Source: an uncultured Treponema sp.
GTDB lineage: Bacteria; Spirochaetota; Spirochaetia; Treponematales; Treponemataceae
DNA: 28,343 bases
Assembly: GCA_934699065.1 (NCBI GenBank)
Contig: CAKUWD010000014.1
Coordinates: 1 to 28,343 of the forward strand
Direction: 5' to 3'
Shown here: in pieces, positions 21,376 to 27,733 of the stretch
Position numbering within the stretch: the first letter of the stretch is position 1
Layout: each line of letters begins with the position of its first letter
The notes under the pieces: generated by a model
Databases searched by the model: none
The model's input: the letters and a program-made list of their open reading frames with translations, nothing else
Told to the model about the DNA's origin: nothing
Translations under genes and position numbers: made by a program

Positions 21376-22116
21376 TTATTTTTGGTAAATGATTTTAGCG
21401 TTAGCATAAATTGAAAGAAATCCGATGCGGTCGCCGGTTTCGAGTATGTGATAGATTTTGTTGAGCCTGTTTTGCACAGTGCCAAGAGTCAGTTCATAGT
21501 CGATGGCGATCGCTTCGTATTTAACGCCTTGCTGTATAAGATTAAGCCACTTTGCATCACGCTCGGTTGTTTCAGGATAATCAGCAATATTCAAAATTTT
21601 ATCTGTAACTGTCTGCGCCTGTGTTTTCATGTATTCATAAATAATAAATATGATACAGAAAGAAATCAAAAGAATCTGAAGAATATCTAGAAGCTGCTTT
21701 GAAAAAAAAGCCCAGCCGGAACGCAGATAAAATAAAATAGTAATCAGATAAAGTAAAATTAGGCCGGTAATTTTGATAGCCTTATGACAATTAAAAAATC
21801 CTCGTACCCACAAAAGTACAATGGCAAGCTCAAGAAAAACAATAGGGAAGTCCGGGTTCGCATTACCTATGGCGTTCGATAAAGAATAAAGAATCAGAGG
21901 AGGAACAAATAGGGCCAGCCTTTCAGGTCTGAGCACAACAAAAAATAAAATCAAAATACTAAGAGGGCCGCAGATAAGCCCGAAAATACAACCATAATCC
22001 TTAACGAAAAAAACATCATATACAGCATGGCCGGTAAGATAAAAAAGAATGGCAATAAAAATACAAGAGGCAATCCGGATAAAAGTCAGAAACTGTTTTG
22101 AGTAAAATGATTTCAT
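21376..22116 (-). CDS. Membrane-anchored LuxR-type regulator
   Basis: The 246-residue product has about six N-terminal hydrophobic helices (residues 10-160). A C-terminal helix-turn-helix follows (ERDAKWLNLIQQGVKYEAIA then IDYELTLGTVQNRLNKIYHI) of the LuxR/sigma-region-4 kind, ending DRIGFLSIYAN. It may sense a membrane-related signal and act on DNA from the membrane. No receiver domain is present. I start it at 22116. TATAAT lies 6 nt upstream (22128-22123) and no ribosome binding site is seen, which suggests a leaderless mRNA. An in-frame start at 22185 would add 23 residues across that promoter. It converges with the outer-membrane pseudogene. Confidence 0.7.
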   Translation of the reverse strand: MKSFYSKQFLTFIRIASCIFIAILFYLTGHAVYDVFFVKDYGCIFGLICGPLSILILFFVVLRPERLALFVPPLILYSLSNAIGNANPDFPIVFLELAIVLLWVRGFFNCHKAIKITGLILLYLITILFYLRSGWAFFSKQLLDILQILLISFCIIFIIYEYMKTQAQTVTDKILNIADYPETTERDAKWLNLIQQGVKYEAIAIDYELTLGTVQNRLNKIYHILETGDRIGFLSIYANAKIIYQK

Positions 22117-22204
22117 AACTCGATTATACAGCGTAAATTCGGCTATTGCTACGTAAATGATACGATAAGTAGCATAAATTTTCATGTTTGTAATGTAAAG
22201 TTTC

Positions 22205-22284
22205 TGTTATAATTTTGGGTGAGGCTTTAATATTCGCTTACAAGGCTGCGGGAAATAAGAAATAACTACAACCCCAACGGCCTT
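22205..22284 (+). promoter_or_regulatory. Extended -10 promoter and structured leader of the XRE regulator gene
   Basis: TGTTATAAT (22205-22213) is an extended -10. The leader then holds AAGGC (22242-22246) and GGG (22250-22252), which pair with CCC (22273-22275) and GCCTT (22280-22284), followed by TTATTTT. The ribosome binding site GGAGG comes next (22290-22294). The fold could be a weak terminator or a regulatory leader. It matches no riboswitch consensus that I know. Confidence 0.4.
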
Positions 22285-22299
22285 ATTTTGGAGGATGAA

Positions 22300-23181
22300 A
22301 TGACATTTGCAGAAAAGCTTAAAGAGTTGAGAAAGCAAAAAGGTATTTCACAGGAAGGGCTTGCCGAAAAACTTTATGTGAGCCGACAGGCAATCACAAA
22401 GTGGGAAAGCGGTAATGGTATTCCTGATATTGAAAACCTGATAGCAATTTCAGCTCTTTTTAATGAGTCACTCGATTCACTTTTAAGTGAAGAAAAAAGC
22501 CTGATTTCAAAGAATGAATTTCTTTATGAAAGCCGCACAGAATACGACCTGGACAGCCCTAAGAAAATTGATTTAAGGGTTGGAGTTGCACATGAGGTTA
22601 TCATCGAAAAAACAAAAGATGAAAAGATTCAGGTGATAGCTGCTTCTAACAAGCTGAGTTACCTTTCCCAGCAGGTTAAGGTAAAAATCAATGAAAGCAG
22701 AAGACGTATGGATGTTATAGTTAAACATTCAAACGATTTATCTGAACTCTCCACAGAAGAAAATCTTTTTATTCTCGTGCGCATTCCTCAAAAGTTTGTT
22801 GCAGATATAGAGCTTTCTTCTGAACTTGAAAATCTTAAAATCCGTGACATCTCTTTTGATTCAATTGAGTTTGACGGAAAGATTAAAAATGCGTTTGTTA
22901 CAAATGCCACGGGGCACATTGAATTCAATACAAATTCGAATGTAAACCTGGAAGTAAAAGACGTAAAAGGAAAGATAGACTTGAATCATTTTCATGCAAT
23001 TTCAAAAGTAAAGTTTGCAGCAGGTCAGAATTATTATCTTAAAAATGCCGGCCGCTTTACACGCTTTGTAGATTCAAACGGAAAGATACTTCTTGGAAAA
23101 CGAGAGAAAGATGATCCGTCAGAGCCAGTTGATTTGATAGTAGAACTCAACGGCTGGAAGGCAGAGTCACAAATACTATAA
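22300..23181 (+). CDS. XRE-family regulator with a DUF4097-like C-terminal domain
   Basis: The 293-residue product begins with an XRE helix-turn-helix (residues 1-66: FAEKLKELRKQKGISQEGLA, EKLYVSRQAITKWESGNGIP). A strand-rich domain follows (about 90-290) with repeated short strands (LRVGVAHEVIIEKTKDEKIQ, IELSSELENLKIRDISFDSI) like the beta-helical DUF4097 putative-adhesin fold. The start is ATG 22300, with GGAGG 5 nt upstream; an in-frame TTG at 22288 overlaps that site and is rejected. It lies 52 bp upstream of a CPBP protease gene in the same direction. The regulator may control that membrane protein, which is inference. Confidence 0.82.
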   Translation: MTFAEKLKELRKQKGISQEGLAEKLYVSRQAITKWESGNGIPDIENLIAISALFNESLDSLLSEEKSLISKNEFLYESRTEYDLDSPKKIDLRVGVAHEVIIEKTKDEKIQVIAASNKLSYLSQQVKVKINESRRRMDVIVKHSNDLSELSTEENLFILVRIPQKFVADIELSSELENLKIRDISFDSIEFDGKIKNAFVTNATGHIEFNTNSNVNLEVKDVKGKIDLNHFHAISKVKFAAGQNYYLKNAGRFTRFVDSNGKILLGKREKDDPSEPVDLIVELNGWKAESQIL

Positions 23182-23183
23182 AC

Positions 23184-23210
23184 GTCATTCCGAAACAAGT
23201 TCAGCATGAC
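23184..23210. repeat. Short palindromic repeat between XRE and CPBP genes
   Basis: GTCATTCCG at the left is mirrored imperfectly by CAGCATGAC at the right, with AAACAAGTT between. It resembles a shortened copy of the common GTCAT...ATGAC intergenic repeats. It begins 2 bp after the XRE stop. Confidence 0.5.
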
Positions 23211-23233
23211 AATACTTTTATTGGAGATTTATT

Positions 23234-24061
23234 ATGGAACAAACAAAATATATATACAGACCAAAGCGTTTTTACGCACTTGTTTTTATTTTTACATGGG
23301 CCTTCTGGCTCTTTGCAATTCTTTTTAATGAAGGTTTAACCTGTTCAATTGGAATGGTGTTAGGCCTTATAAGCCCGGCAACTATTGCAATTATTACAGT
23401 ATTCACTTCAAAGAGTAAAAAACTTAAAAAAGATTTCAGAAGAAAGATCTTCAACTTTTGGAAACTAAAGCCCCAGTACATAATAGGCGGCTTTTTAATT
23501 ATGCTCGTAATTATCTGTTGTTCAATACTGACATCAGTTTTGTTTGGCGGTTCTCTTGAACAGTTTTCATTTATAGAAGGCTTTACCTTCGATGGCCCGG
23601 GAATTTTCTCTGCTTTTGCAACAATCTGTCTTGCTGCAATTCTTGAAGAAGTTGGCTGGCGCGGTTACGGTGAAGACTCAATTGCCGAGTATCATTCCTG
23701 GTTTAAGGAATCAATCATTTTTGGCTTTATATGGGCACTGTGGCACCTTCCGCTTTTCTGGATTCCTGGAACTTATCACATTGCAATCCGCCAGATGAAT
23801 CCATGGTTTATGATAAACTTTATGGTCTCAATAATTCCAATGGGATTTATTACAACCTGGGTTTATGTAAAAAATGGAAGAAGCATGCTTGCAAGTATTC
23901 TTTTCCATCTTTTTGTAAATGCAATGCAGGAAAAAATTGCAATGACACAGCCAACAAAATGCATTGAATCATTCTATGTTTTAATTGCTGCTGTAATCAT
24001 TGTGCTTACAAATAAAGATATGTTTTTTGAAAAACGTCATATTGGACACATTCTGGAATAG
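23234..24061 (+). CDS. CPBP-family intramembrane metalloprotease
   Basis: The 275-residue product has about seven membrane helices and the CPBP (CAAX protease/bacteriocin-processing) motifs: E138-E139-x3-R143 (AAILEEVGWRGYGED), a second motif with H171 (FIWALWHLPLFW) and a third (SILFHLFVNAMQ). These residues coordinate the metal and cut substrates within the membrane. Members serve in bacteriocin self-immunity, surface-protein processing or sensing; the substrate here is unknown. GGAG lies about 9 nt before the ATG. It is downstream of, and probably co-regulated with, the XRE/DUF4097-like gene. Confidence 0.88.
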   Translation: MEQTKYIYRPKRFYALVFIFTWAFWLFAILFNEGLTCSIGMVLGLISPATIAIITVFTSKSKKLKKDFRRKIFNFWKLKPQYIIGGFLIMLVIICCSILTSVLFGGSLEQFSFIEGFTFDGPGIFSAFATICLAAILEEVGWRGYGEDSIAEYHSWFKESIIFGFIWALWHLPLFWIPGTYHIAIRQMNPWFMINFMVSIIPMGFITTWVYVKNGRSMLASILFHLFVNAMQEKIAMTQPTKCIESFYVLIAAVIIVLTNKDMFFEKRHIGHILE

Positions 24062-24084
24062 ACGGAAAAGACAAAGTAAATTCT

Positions 24085-24118
24085 TTGCATAGAAGTACTG
24101 TTTGTGGTATACTAGAAT
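24085..24118 (+). promoter_or_regulatory. uxaC promoter with ATACTAG operator over the -10
   Basis: TTGCAT (24085-24090), N17 and TATACT (24108-24113) form the promoter. The operator ATACTAGAAT (24109-24118) covers the -10, the same geometry as at uxuA. This also argues that translation starts at ATG 24133, not at an in-frame ATG farther upstream. Confidence 0.75.
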
Positions 24119-24132
24119 ACGAGGATAAAAAT

Positions 24133-25596
24133 ATGAAAGCGTTTCTAGATGATGATTTTATTTTGCAGAGTCAAGCTGCAAAAACTCTATACCACAAATA
24201 TGCAGAAAATCAGCCTATATTTGATTTTCATAATCACTTAAGCCCACAGGAGATTTTTGAGAATAAACCTCTCGGAAATCTTGCAAACGCCTGGCTCGAC
24301 CATGATCATTACAAGTGGCGAGCAATGCGTGCTGCCGGCGTAGATGAAAATCTTATAACCGGACACATCCGCAAAGATGGAAGTGTAAAATCAGATGAGG
24401 AGCGTGGTGGTGCTGCCGCAGTTGCTTCGGCAGATTATGAACGCTATCTTGCCTTTGTACGTACACTTCAGCTTTGTCCGGGAAATCCGCTTTACCACTG
24501 GAGTCATCTTGAACTGGCCCGCTATTTTGGAATCACAGAAGCTGTTACAGAAGCAAATGCCCGCGAAGTTTGGGACAAATGTAACGCACTTCTCGCCAAA
24601 CCGGACTATGCACCTCGAGGCCTTCTTCAGAAGCTTGGCGTTCGTGAACTCTGCACAACAGATGATCCGCTCGACAGTCTTGAATGGCATAAGAAAATAG
24701 CAGAGAATACGGTGGTTGAGCCTGTCGAAACCACCGCAGGGCTCAAGGTTCGCCCGTCTTTCCGTCCGGACCTTGCTCTTAGTGCAGAAAGTCCTGCCTT
24801 CCCTGAATATATCAGCCGCCTGCAGCAAATGGATGGCACTCAGTTTAAATCTCTTGCAGATATGATTGAAGCCCTTGGCCGCCGCATGGACTTTTTTAAG
24901 CAGAATGGTTCAGTTGTCAGTGATCATTCTCTTGAAAATGATTTCTATCTTCCTACAAACTACGATGATGTAAACTATATTTTTGAGAAAGCCTGGATTG
25001 GTAAAAAACTCCGCCCTGATGAATTGGCTAAATATAAGGGCTGGGTTTTGATAGAATTGGGAAAGCTTTATGCACAAAAAGGCTTTGTAATGCAGATTCA
25101 CATTGGAGCCCTTCGCGATAACAATGCAGCAATGTTCAATCTGGCAGGAAAAAATATCGGCGAAGACAGCCTGAACGATTTCAATTTTGCCCAGCAGCTT
25201 AGTGCAGTTCTTAATGCAATTTACAGTGCTGAGCCAGCTGCCCGTACAATCCTCTATAATCTTAATCCAAAAGATAACGAAGCTCTTGCAACAATGGCTG
25301 CAAACTTCCGTAATTGTCAGTTTGGTCCTGCCTGGTGGTTCAATGATCATAAAGATGGAATTGAAGAACAGATTCGTGTGTATTCCCGAACAGCTCCGCT
25401 TGGTTCTTACGTTGGTATGCTCACAGACAGCCGCAGTTTCCTGTCATACCCTCGCCATGAATACTTCCGCCGCATTCTCTGCAATTTTGTCGGCGGCCTC
25501 GTAGAAAATGGCGAGTTCCCATGGCACGAAGAAGCATTGGGTAAACTGGTTCAGAATATTTGTTATCAGAATGCAGTTGATTTTTTCTTGAAATAA
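24133..25596 (+). CDS. uxaC: Glucuronate isomerase
   Basis: The 487-residue product is UxaC, an amidohydrolase-related enzyme that isomerises glucuronate to fructuronate (and galacturonate to tagaturonate). The metal-binding HxH is at H33-x-H35 (FDFHNHLSPQE). Family motifs follow: AWLDHDHYKWRAMRAAGVDE, RELCTTDDPLDSLEWHKKI, VLPSFRPD-like VRPSFRPD, MQIHIGALRDNNAAMF and GMLTDSRSFLSYPRHEYFRR. It is somewhat longer than the usual roughly 470 residues, partly because a palindromic repeat adds VVEPVETT near residues 193-201. GAGG lies about 8 nt before the ATG. It heads the cluster with kdgA and kdgK. Confidence 0.96.
   Translation: MKAFLDDDFILQSQAAKTLYHKYAENQPIFDFHNHLSPQEIFENKPLGNLANAWLDHDHYKWRAMRAAGVDENLITGHIRKDGSVKSDEERGGAAAVASADYERYLAFVRTLQLCPGNPLYHWSHLELARYFGITEAVTEANAREVWDKCNALLAKPDYAPRGLLQKLGVRELCTTDDPLDSLEWHKKIAENTVVEPVETTAGLKVRPSFRPDLALSAESPAFPEYISRLQQMDGTQFKSLADMIEALGRRMDFFKQNGSVVSDHSLENDFYLPTNYDDVNYIFEKAWIGKKLRPDELAKYKGWVLIELGKLYAQKGFVMQIHIGALRDNNAAMFNLAGKNIGEDSLNDFNFAQQLSAVLNAIYSAEPAARTILYNLNPKDNEALATMAANFRNCQFGPAWWFNDHKDGIEEQIRVYSRTAPLGSYVGMLTDSRSFLSYPRHEYFRRILCNFVGGLVENGEFPWHEEALGKLVQNICYQNAVDFFLK
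24711..24735. repeat. Palindromic repeat inserted in frame in uxaC
   Basis: The 25 bp begin GGTGGTTGAGCCTGTCG and end in AAACCACC. They are the reverse complement of the repeat in uxuB (19134-19157) and encode VVEPVETT. They lie between the KKIAEN and GLKVRPSFRPD segments, where the family normally has a short loop. Confidence 0.85.
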
Positions 25597-25643
25597 CAAA
25601 CTGTTAAAATTATAAAATAAATTGATGACAAATAAAATAAGAA

Positions 25644-25677
25644 GTGATAAAATATTGTAAAACTAAAATACTAGTAT
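25644..25677 (+). promoter_or_regulatory. kdgA promoter region with ATACTAGTAT operator
   Basis: A perfect ATACTAGTAT lies at 25668-25677, 24 bp before the kdgA start. A weak promoter, GTGATA (25644-25649), N17, AATACT (25667-25672), would place the operator over the -10 as in uxuA and uxaC. A separate promoter here would let kdgA and kdgK be expressed apart from uxaC. Confidence 0.6.
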
Positions 25678-25701
25678 GTTACATAATAAAAAGAGGCATA
25701 T

Positions 25702-26340
25702 ATGAATGATACATTAAAGCAGATTGGCGCGACAGGAATTGTACCAGTCGTTGTTTTGAATAAGGTAAGCGATGCTGAGCCGCTCGCTGAAGCCCTTATT
25801 AAGGGTGGCCTTCCTTGTGCAGAGGTTACTTTCCGTACAGATGCTGCAGAAGAAAGTATCCGTGCTATTTCTAAGAAATTCCCTGATATGTTTGTGGGAG
25901 CCGGTACAGTACTTACAACAGAACAGGTTGACCGCGCAATCGGTGCTGGAGCAAAGTTTATTGTAAGCCCTGGTCTTAATCCTAAGGTTGTTGAATACTG
26001 TCTCAAAAAGGGCTATCCAATCACACCTGGTATTATGACTCCAACAGAGCTCGAGGTTGCACTCGGTTTTGGTCTTGATGTTGTAAAGTTCTTCCCTGCA
26101 GAAAATGCCGGCGGTCTTAAAATGATTAAGGCAATGAGCGCTCCATACACAATGATGAAGTTCATGCCGACCGGTGGAATCAACGCAACAAACGTTCGCG
26201 ACTACCTTGCCTGCGACAAGATTCTTGCCTGCGGCGGCAGCTGGATGGTGAAGGGCGATTTAATCAACGCCGGTGCTTTCGATGAAATTGAGAGACTCAC
26301 TCGCGAAGCTGCGGGAATTGTAAAGGAAATCAGAGGATAG
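25702..26340 (+). CDS. kdgA: 2-keto-3-deoxy-6-phosphogluconate aldolase
   Basis: The 212-residue product is a full-length class I KDPG/KHG aldolase. The Schiff-base Lys is K129 (LDVVKFFPAENAGG) and the catalytic Glu is E41 (LPCAEVTFRT). Further hallmarks are VGAGTVLT, KFIVSPGLNP and KFMPTGGIN. It splits KDPG to pyruvate and glyceraldehyde 3-phosphate, the last step of hexuronate breakdown. GAGG lies 5 nt before the ATG. It has its own operator copy and is followed by kdgK after an 81-bp gap holding a short tandem repeat. Confidence 0.96.
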   Translation: MNDTLKQIGATGIVPVVVLNKVSDAEPLAEALIKGGLPCAEVTFRTDAAEESIRAISKKFPDMFVGAGTVLTTEQVDRAIGAGAKFIVSPGLNPKVVEYCLKKGYPITPGIMTPTELEVALGFGLDVVKFFPAENAGGLKMIKAMSAPYTMMKFMPTGGINATNVRDYLACDKILACGGSWMVKGDLINAGAFDEIERLTREAAGIVKEIRG

Positions 26341-26342
26341 AA

Positions 26343-26406
26343 GCTTTTAGCTGTTAGCGGTTAGCAGCTAATAGCTAATAGCTAGTAGCTAATAGCTTTT
26401 AGCTAA
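26343..26406. repeat. Short tandem repeat of AGCTAAT-like units
   Basis: About 64 bp are built from repeated TTAGCTGTTAGCGG-like and AGCTAATAGCTAATAGCT units, with a period of roughly 7-10 bp. They end 5 bp before the kdgK ribosome binding site (AAGGAG). AGCT is self-complementary, so many small hairpins are possible. The whole kdgA-kdgK gap is this repeat. Confidence 0.8.
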
Positions 26407-26421
26407 ACAAGGAGATAAAAC

Positions 26422-27441
26422 ATGAAAGTAGTAACATTCGGTGAAATAATGCTTAGACTGGAACCTGAAGGATATTTCCGTTTTGTTCAGGTTGATAAAA
26501 TGACTTCTACATTTGGAGGCGGTGAGGCTAACGTTGCAGTTTCTCTTGCAAACTATGGTCTCGACGCTTATTACGTAACAAAGCTTCCAAAGCACGAAAT
26601 TGGTCAGGCTGCAATCAACAGCCTTCGCCGCTATGGTGTAAATACATCTTACATTGTTCGTGGCGGCGACCGTGTAGGTATTTACTATAACGAGCGCGGA
26701 GCAAGTCAGCGCGGTTCAAAGTGTATTTACGACCGTGCTCACTCTTCTATTGCAGAAGCAAAGCCGGAAGACTTCAACTGGCCTGAGATTTTTAAGGATT
26801 GTAAATGGTTCCACCTTACAGGAATTACTCCGGCTCTGGGCGGAAACATGGTTCAGATTTGTATTGAAGCATGTAAGGCTGCAAAAGCTGCCGGTGCTAC
26901 AGTTAGCTGCGACCTCAACTACCGCGGCAAGCTCTGGACTCGTGAACAGGCTCGCGAAGCTATGACAGAAATCTGTAAGTACGTAGACGTTTGTATTTCT
27001 AACGAGGAAGATGCAAAAGACGTATTCGGAATCGAAGCAGAAAATACAGATATCACAGGCGGAAAACTCAACAAGGAAGGCTACAAATCAGTTGCAAAAC
27101 AGCTTGCAGACAAGTTCGGTTTCAAAAAAGTTGCAATTACCCTCCGTACTTCTATCAATGCAAACCGCAACAATTGGGCAGCCCTTCTTTATGATGGAAA
27201 AGACTACTGTTTCAGCAAGGAATACGAAATGTACATCGTAGACCGTGTTGGTGGCGGTGACAGCTTCGGTGGCGGACTCATTTACGCTCTGCTCAACGGT
27301 AAATCAACACAGGATGCCGTAGAATTCGCAGTTGCAGCAAGCTGTCTCAAGCATACAATTGAAGGCGACTACAACATGGTAAGTGTAGACGAAGTAGAAA
27401 AACTTGCTGCCGGCAACGGTTCGGGACGTATTCAAAGATAA
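26422..27441 (+). CDS. kdgK: 2-keto-3-deoxygluconate kinase (PfkB family)
   Basis: The 339-residue product is a PfkB/ribokinase sugar kinase. The start is VTFGEIMLRLEPEGYFRF, with the first signature FGGGEANVAVSLANYG (residues 31-46). The second signature VGGGDSFGGGLIYAL has the catalytic base D280. With uxuA and kdgA in the same regulon, the substrate is almost certainly 2-keto-3-deoxygluconate, which it phosphorylates to KDPG. AAGGAG lies 6 nt before the ATG. Codon use is strongly biased to C-ending codons (AAC, TTC, TAC, CGC), consistent with high expression. An inverted-repeat element begins at the base after the stop codon. Confidence 0.93.
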   Translation: MKVVTFGEIMLRLEPEGYFRFVQVDKMTSTFGGGEANVAVSLANYGLDAYYVTKLPKHEIGQAAINSLRRYGVNTSYIVRGGDRVGIYYNERGASQRGSKCIYDRAHSSIAEAKPEDFNWPEIFKDCKWFHLTGITPALGGNMVQICIEACKAAKAAGATVSCDLNYRGKLWTREQAREAMTEICKYVDVCISNEEDAKDVFGIEAENTDITGGKLNKEGYKSVAKQLADKFGFKKVAITLRTSINANRNNWAALLYDGKDYCFSKEYEMYIVDRVGGGDSFGGGLIYALLNGKSTQDAVEFAVAASCLKHTIEGDYNMVSVDEVEKLAAGNGSGRIQR

Positions 27442-27719
27442 ACGATAGTTAGAGAAAAGAAACTGTATAATATAAAGAATTTCGGTCTTTAATCTGATGG
27501 ACGAAGCGGGAACGGGATGCGAACTGCCTCTTGAGTTTTTTGGCGCTTAGCCATAAAAATAATCCGAGGATTTTTGCTTGCAAAAACCGCAGGATTATTA
27601 CGCAAAAAAAGGAAAGCGAGCATGTTCGTATCCAGTTTCCGTGGGAGTCCATCAGATTTTTTTGCTTACTTTTTATAGTATGAAATAAAATTTTTTTTTT
27701 ACTTTTCTCCAACTATCGT
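27442..27719. repeat. 278-bp element bounded by 18-bp inverted repeats
   Basis: ACGATAGTTAGAGAAAAG (27442-27459) and CTTTTCTCCAACTATCGT (27702-27719) are inverted copies with a single mismatch. They enclose the whole gap between kdgK and the cheR promoter. A second perfect 12-bp inverted pair lies inside (27491-27502 and 27647-27658). A minus-strand frame across 27449-27712 is best read as a by-product. The structure fits either a small non-autonomous mobile element or the boundary of a structured RNA gene. Confidence 0.75.
27478..27663 (+). ncRNA. Putative rod-shaped structured RNA, 6S-like
   Basis: TATAAT at 27466-27471 could start a transcript near 27478. The folding elements, in order from the outside, are AATCTGATGGAC (27491-27502) with GTCCATCAGATT (27647-27658); CGGGAAC (27507-27513) with GTTTCCG (27635-27641); GGATGCGAAC (27515-27524) with GTTCGTATCC (27624-27633). 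An asymmetric central bubble follows (27525-27557 and 27600-27623). The apical stem is AATAATCC (27558-27565) with GGATTATT (27592-27599), capped by an inner GG(A)TTTTTGC/GCAAAAACC hairpin. T7 (27657-27663) ends it like a terminator. Closing stem, large bubble and apical stem are the 6S RNA plan; identity is unproven. Confidence 0.5.
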
Positions 27720-27726
27720 GTATAAT
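27698..27726 (+). promoter_or_regulatory. cheR promoter
   Basis: TTTACT (27698-27703), N17 and TATAAT (27721-27726) form a promoter whose spacer is the right arm of the 18-bp inverted repeat. The -10 ends 7 nt before the cheR ATG, so the mRNA would have little or no leader. Confidence 0.65.
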
Positions 27727-27733
27727 TAACTTT

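Noticed and set aside
22214..22299. A known riboswitch in the leader of the XRE regulator gene.
   Set aside because: I compared it from memory with preQ1, THF, fluoride, TPP and ZTP consensus features and found no match; only a simple hairpin is supported.
27449..27712. An 87-codon minus-strand frame inside the kdgK-cheR gap.
   Set aside because: It follows the two arms of the inverted-repeat element, has no ribosome binding site and encodes a Lys/Phe-rich protein without family features; the DNA is better explained by RNA structure or a small element.
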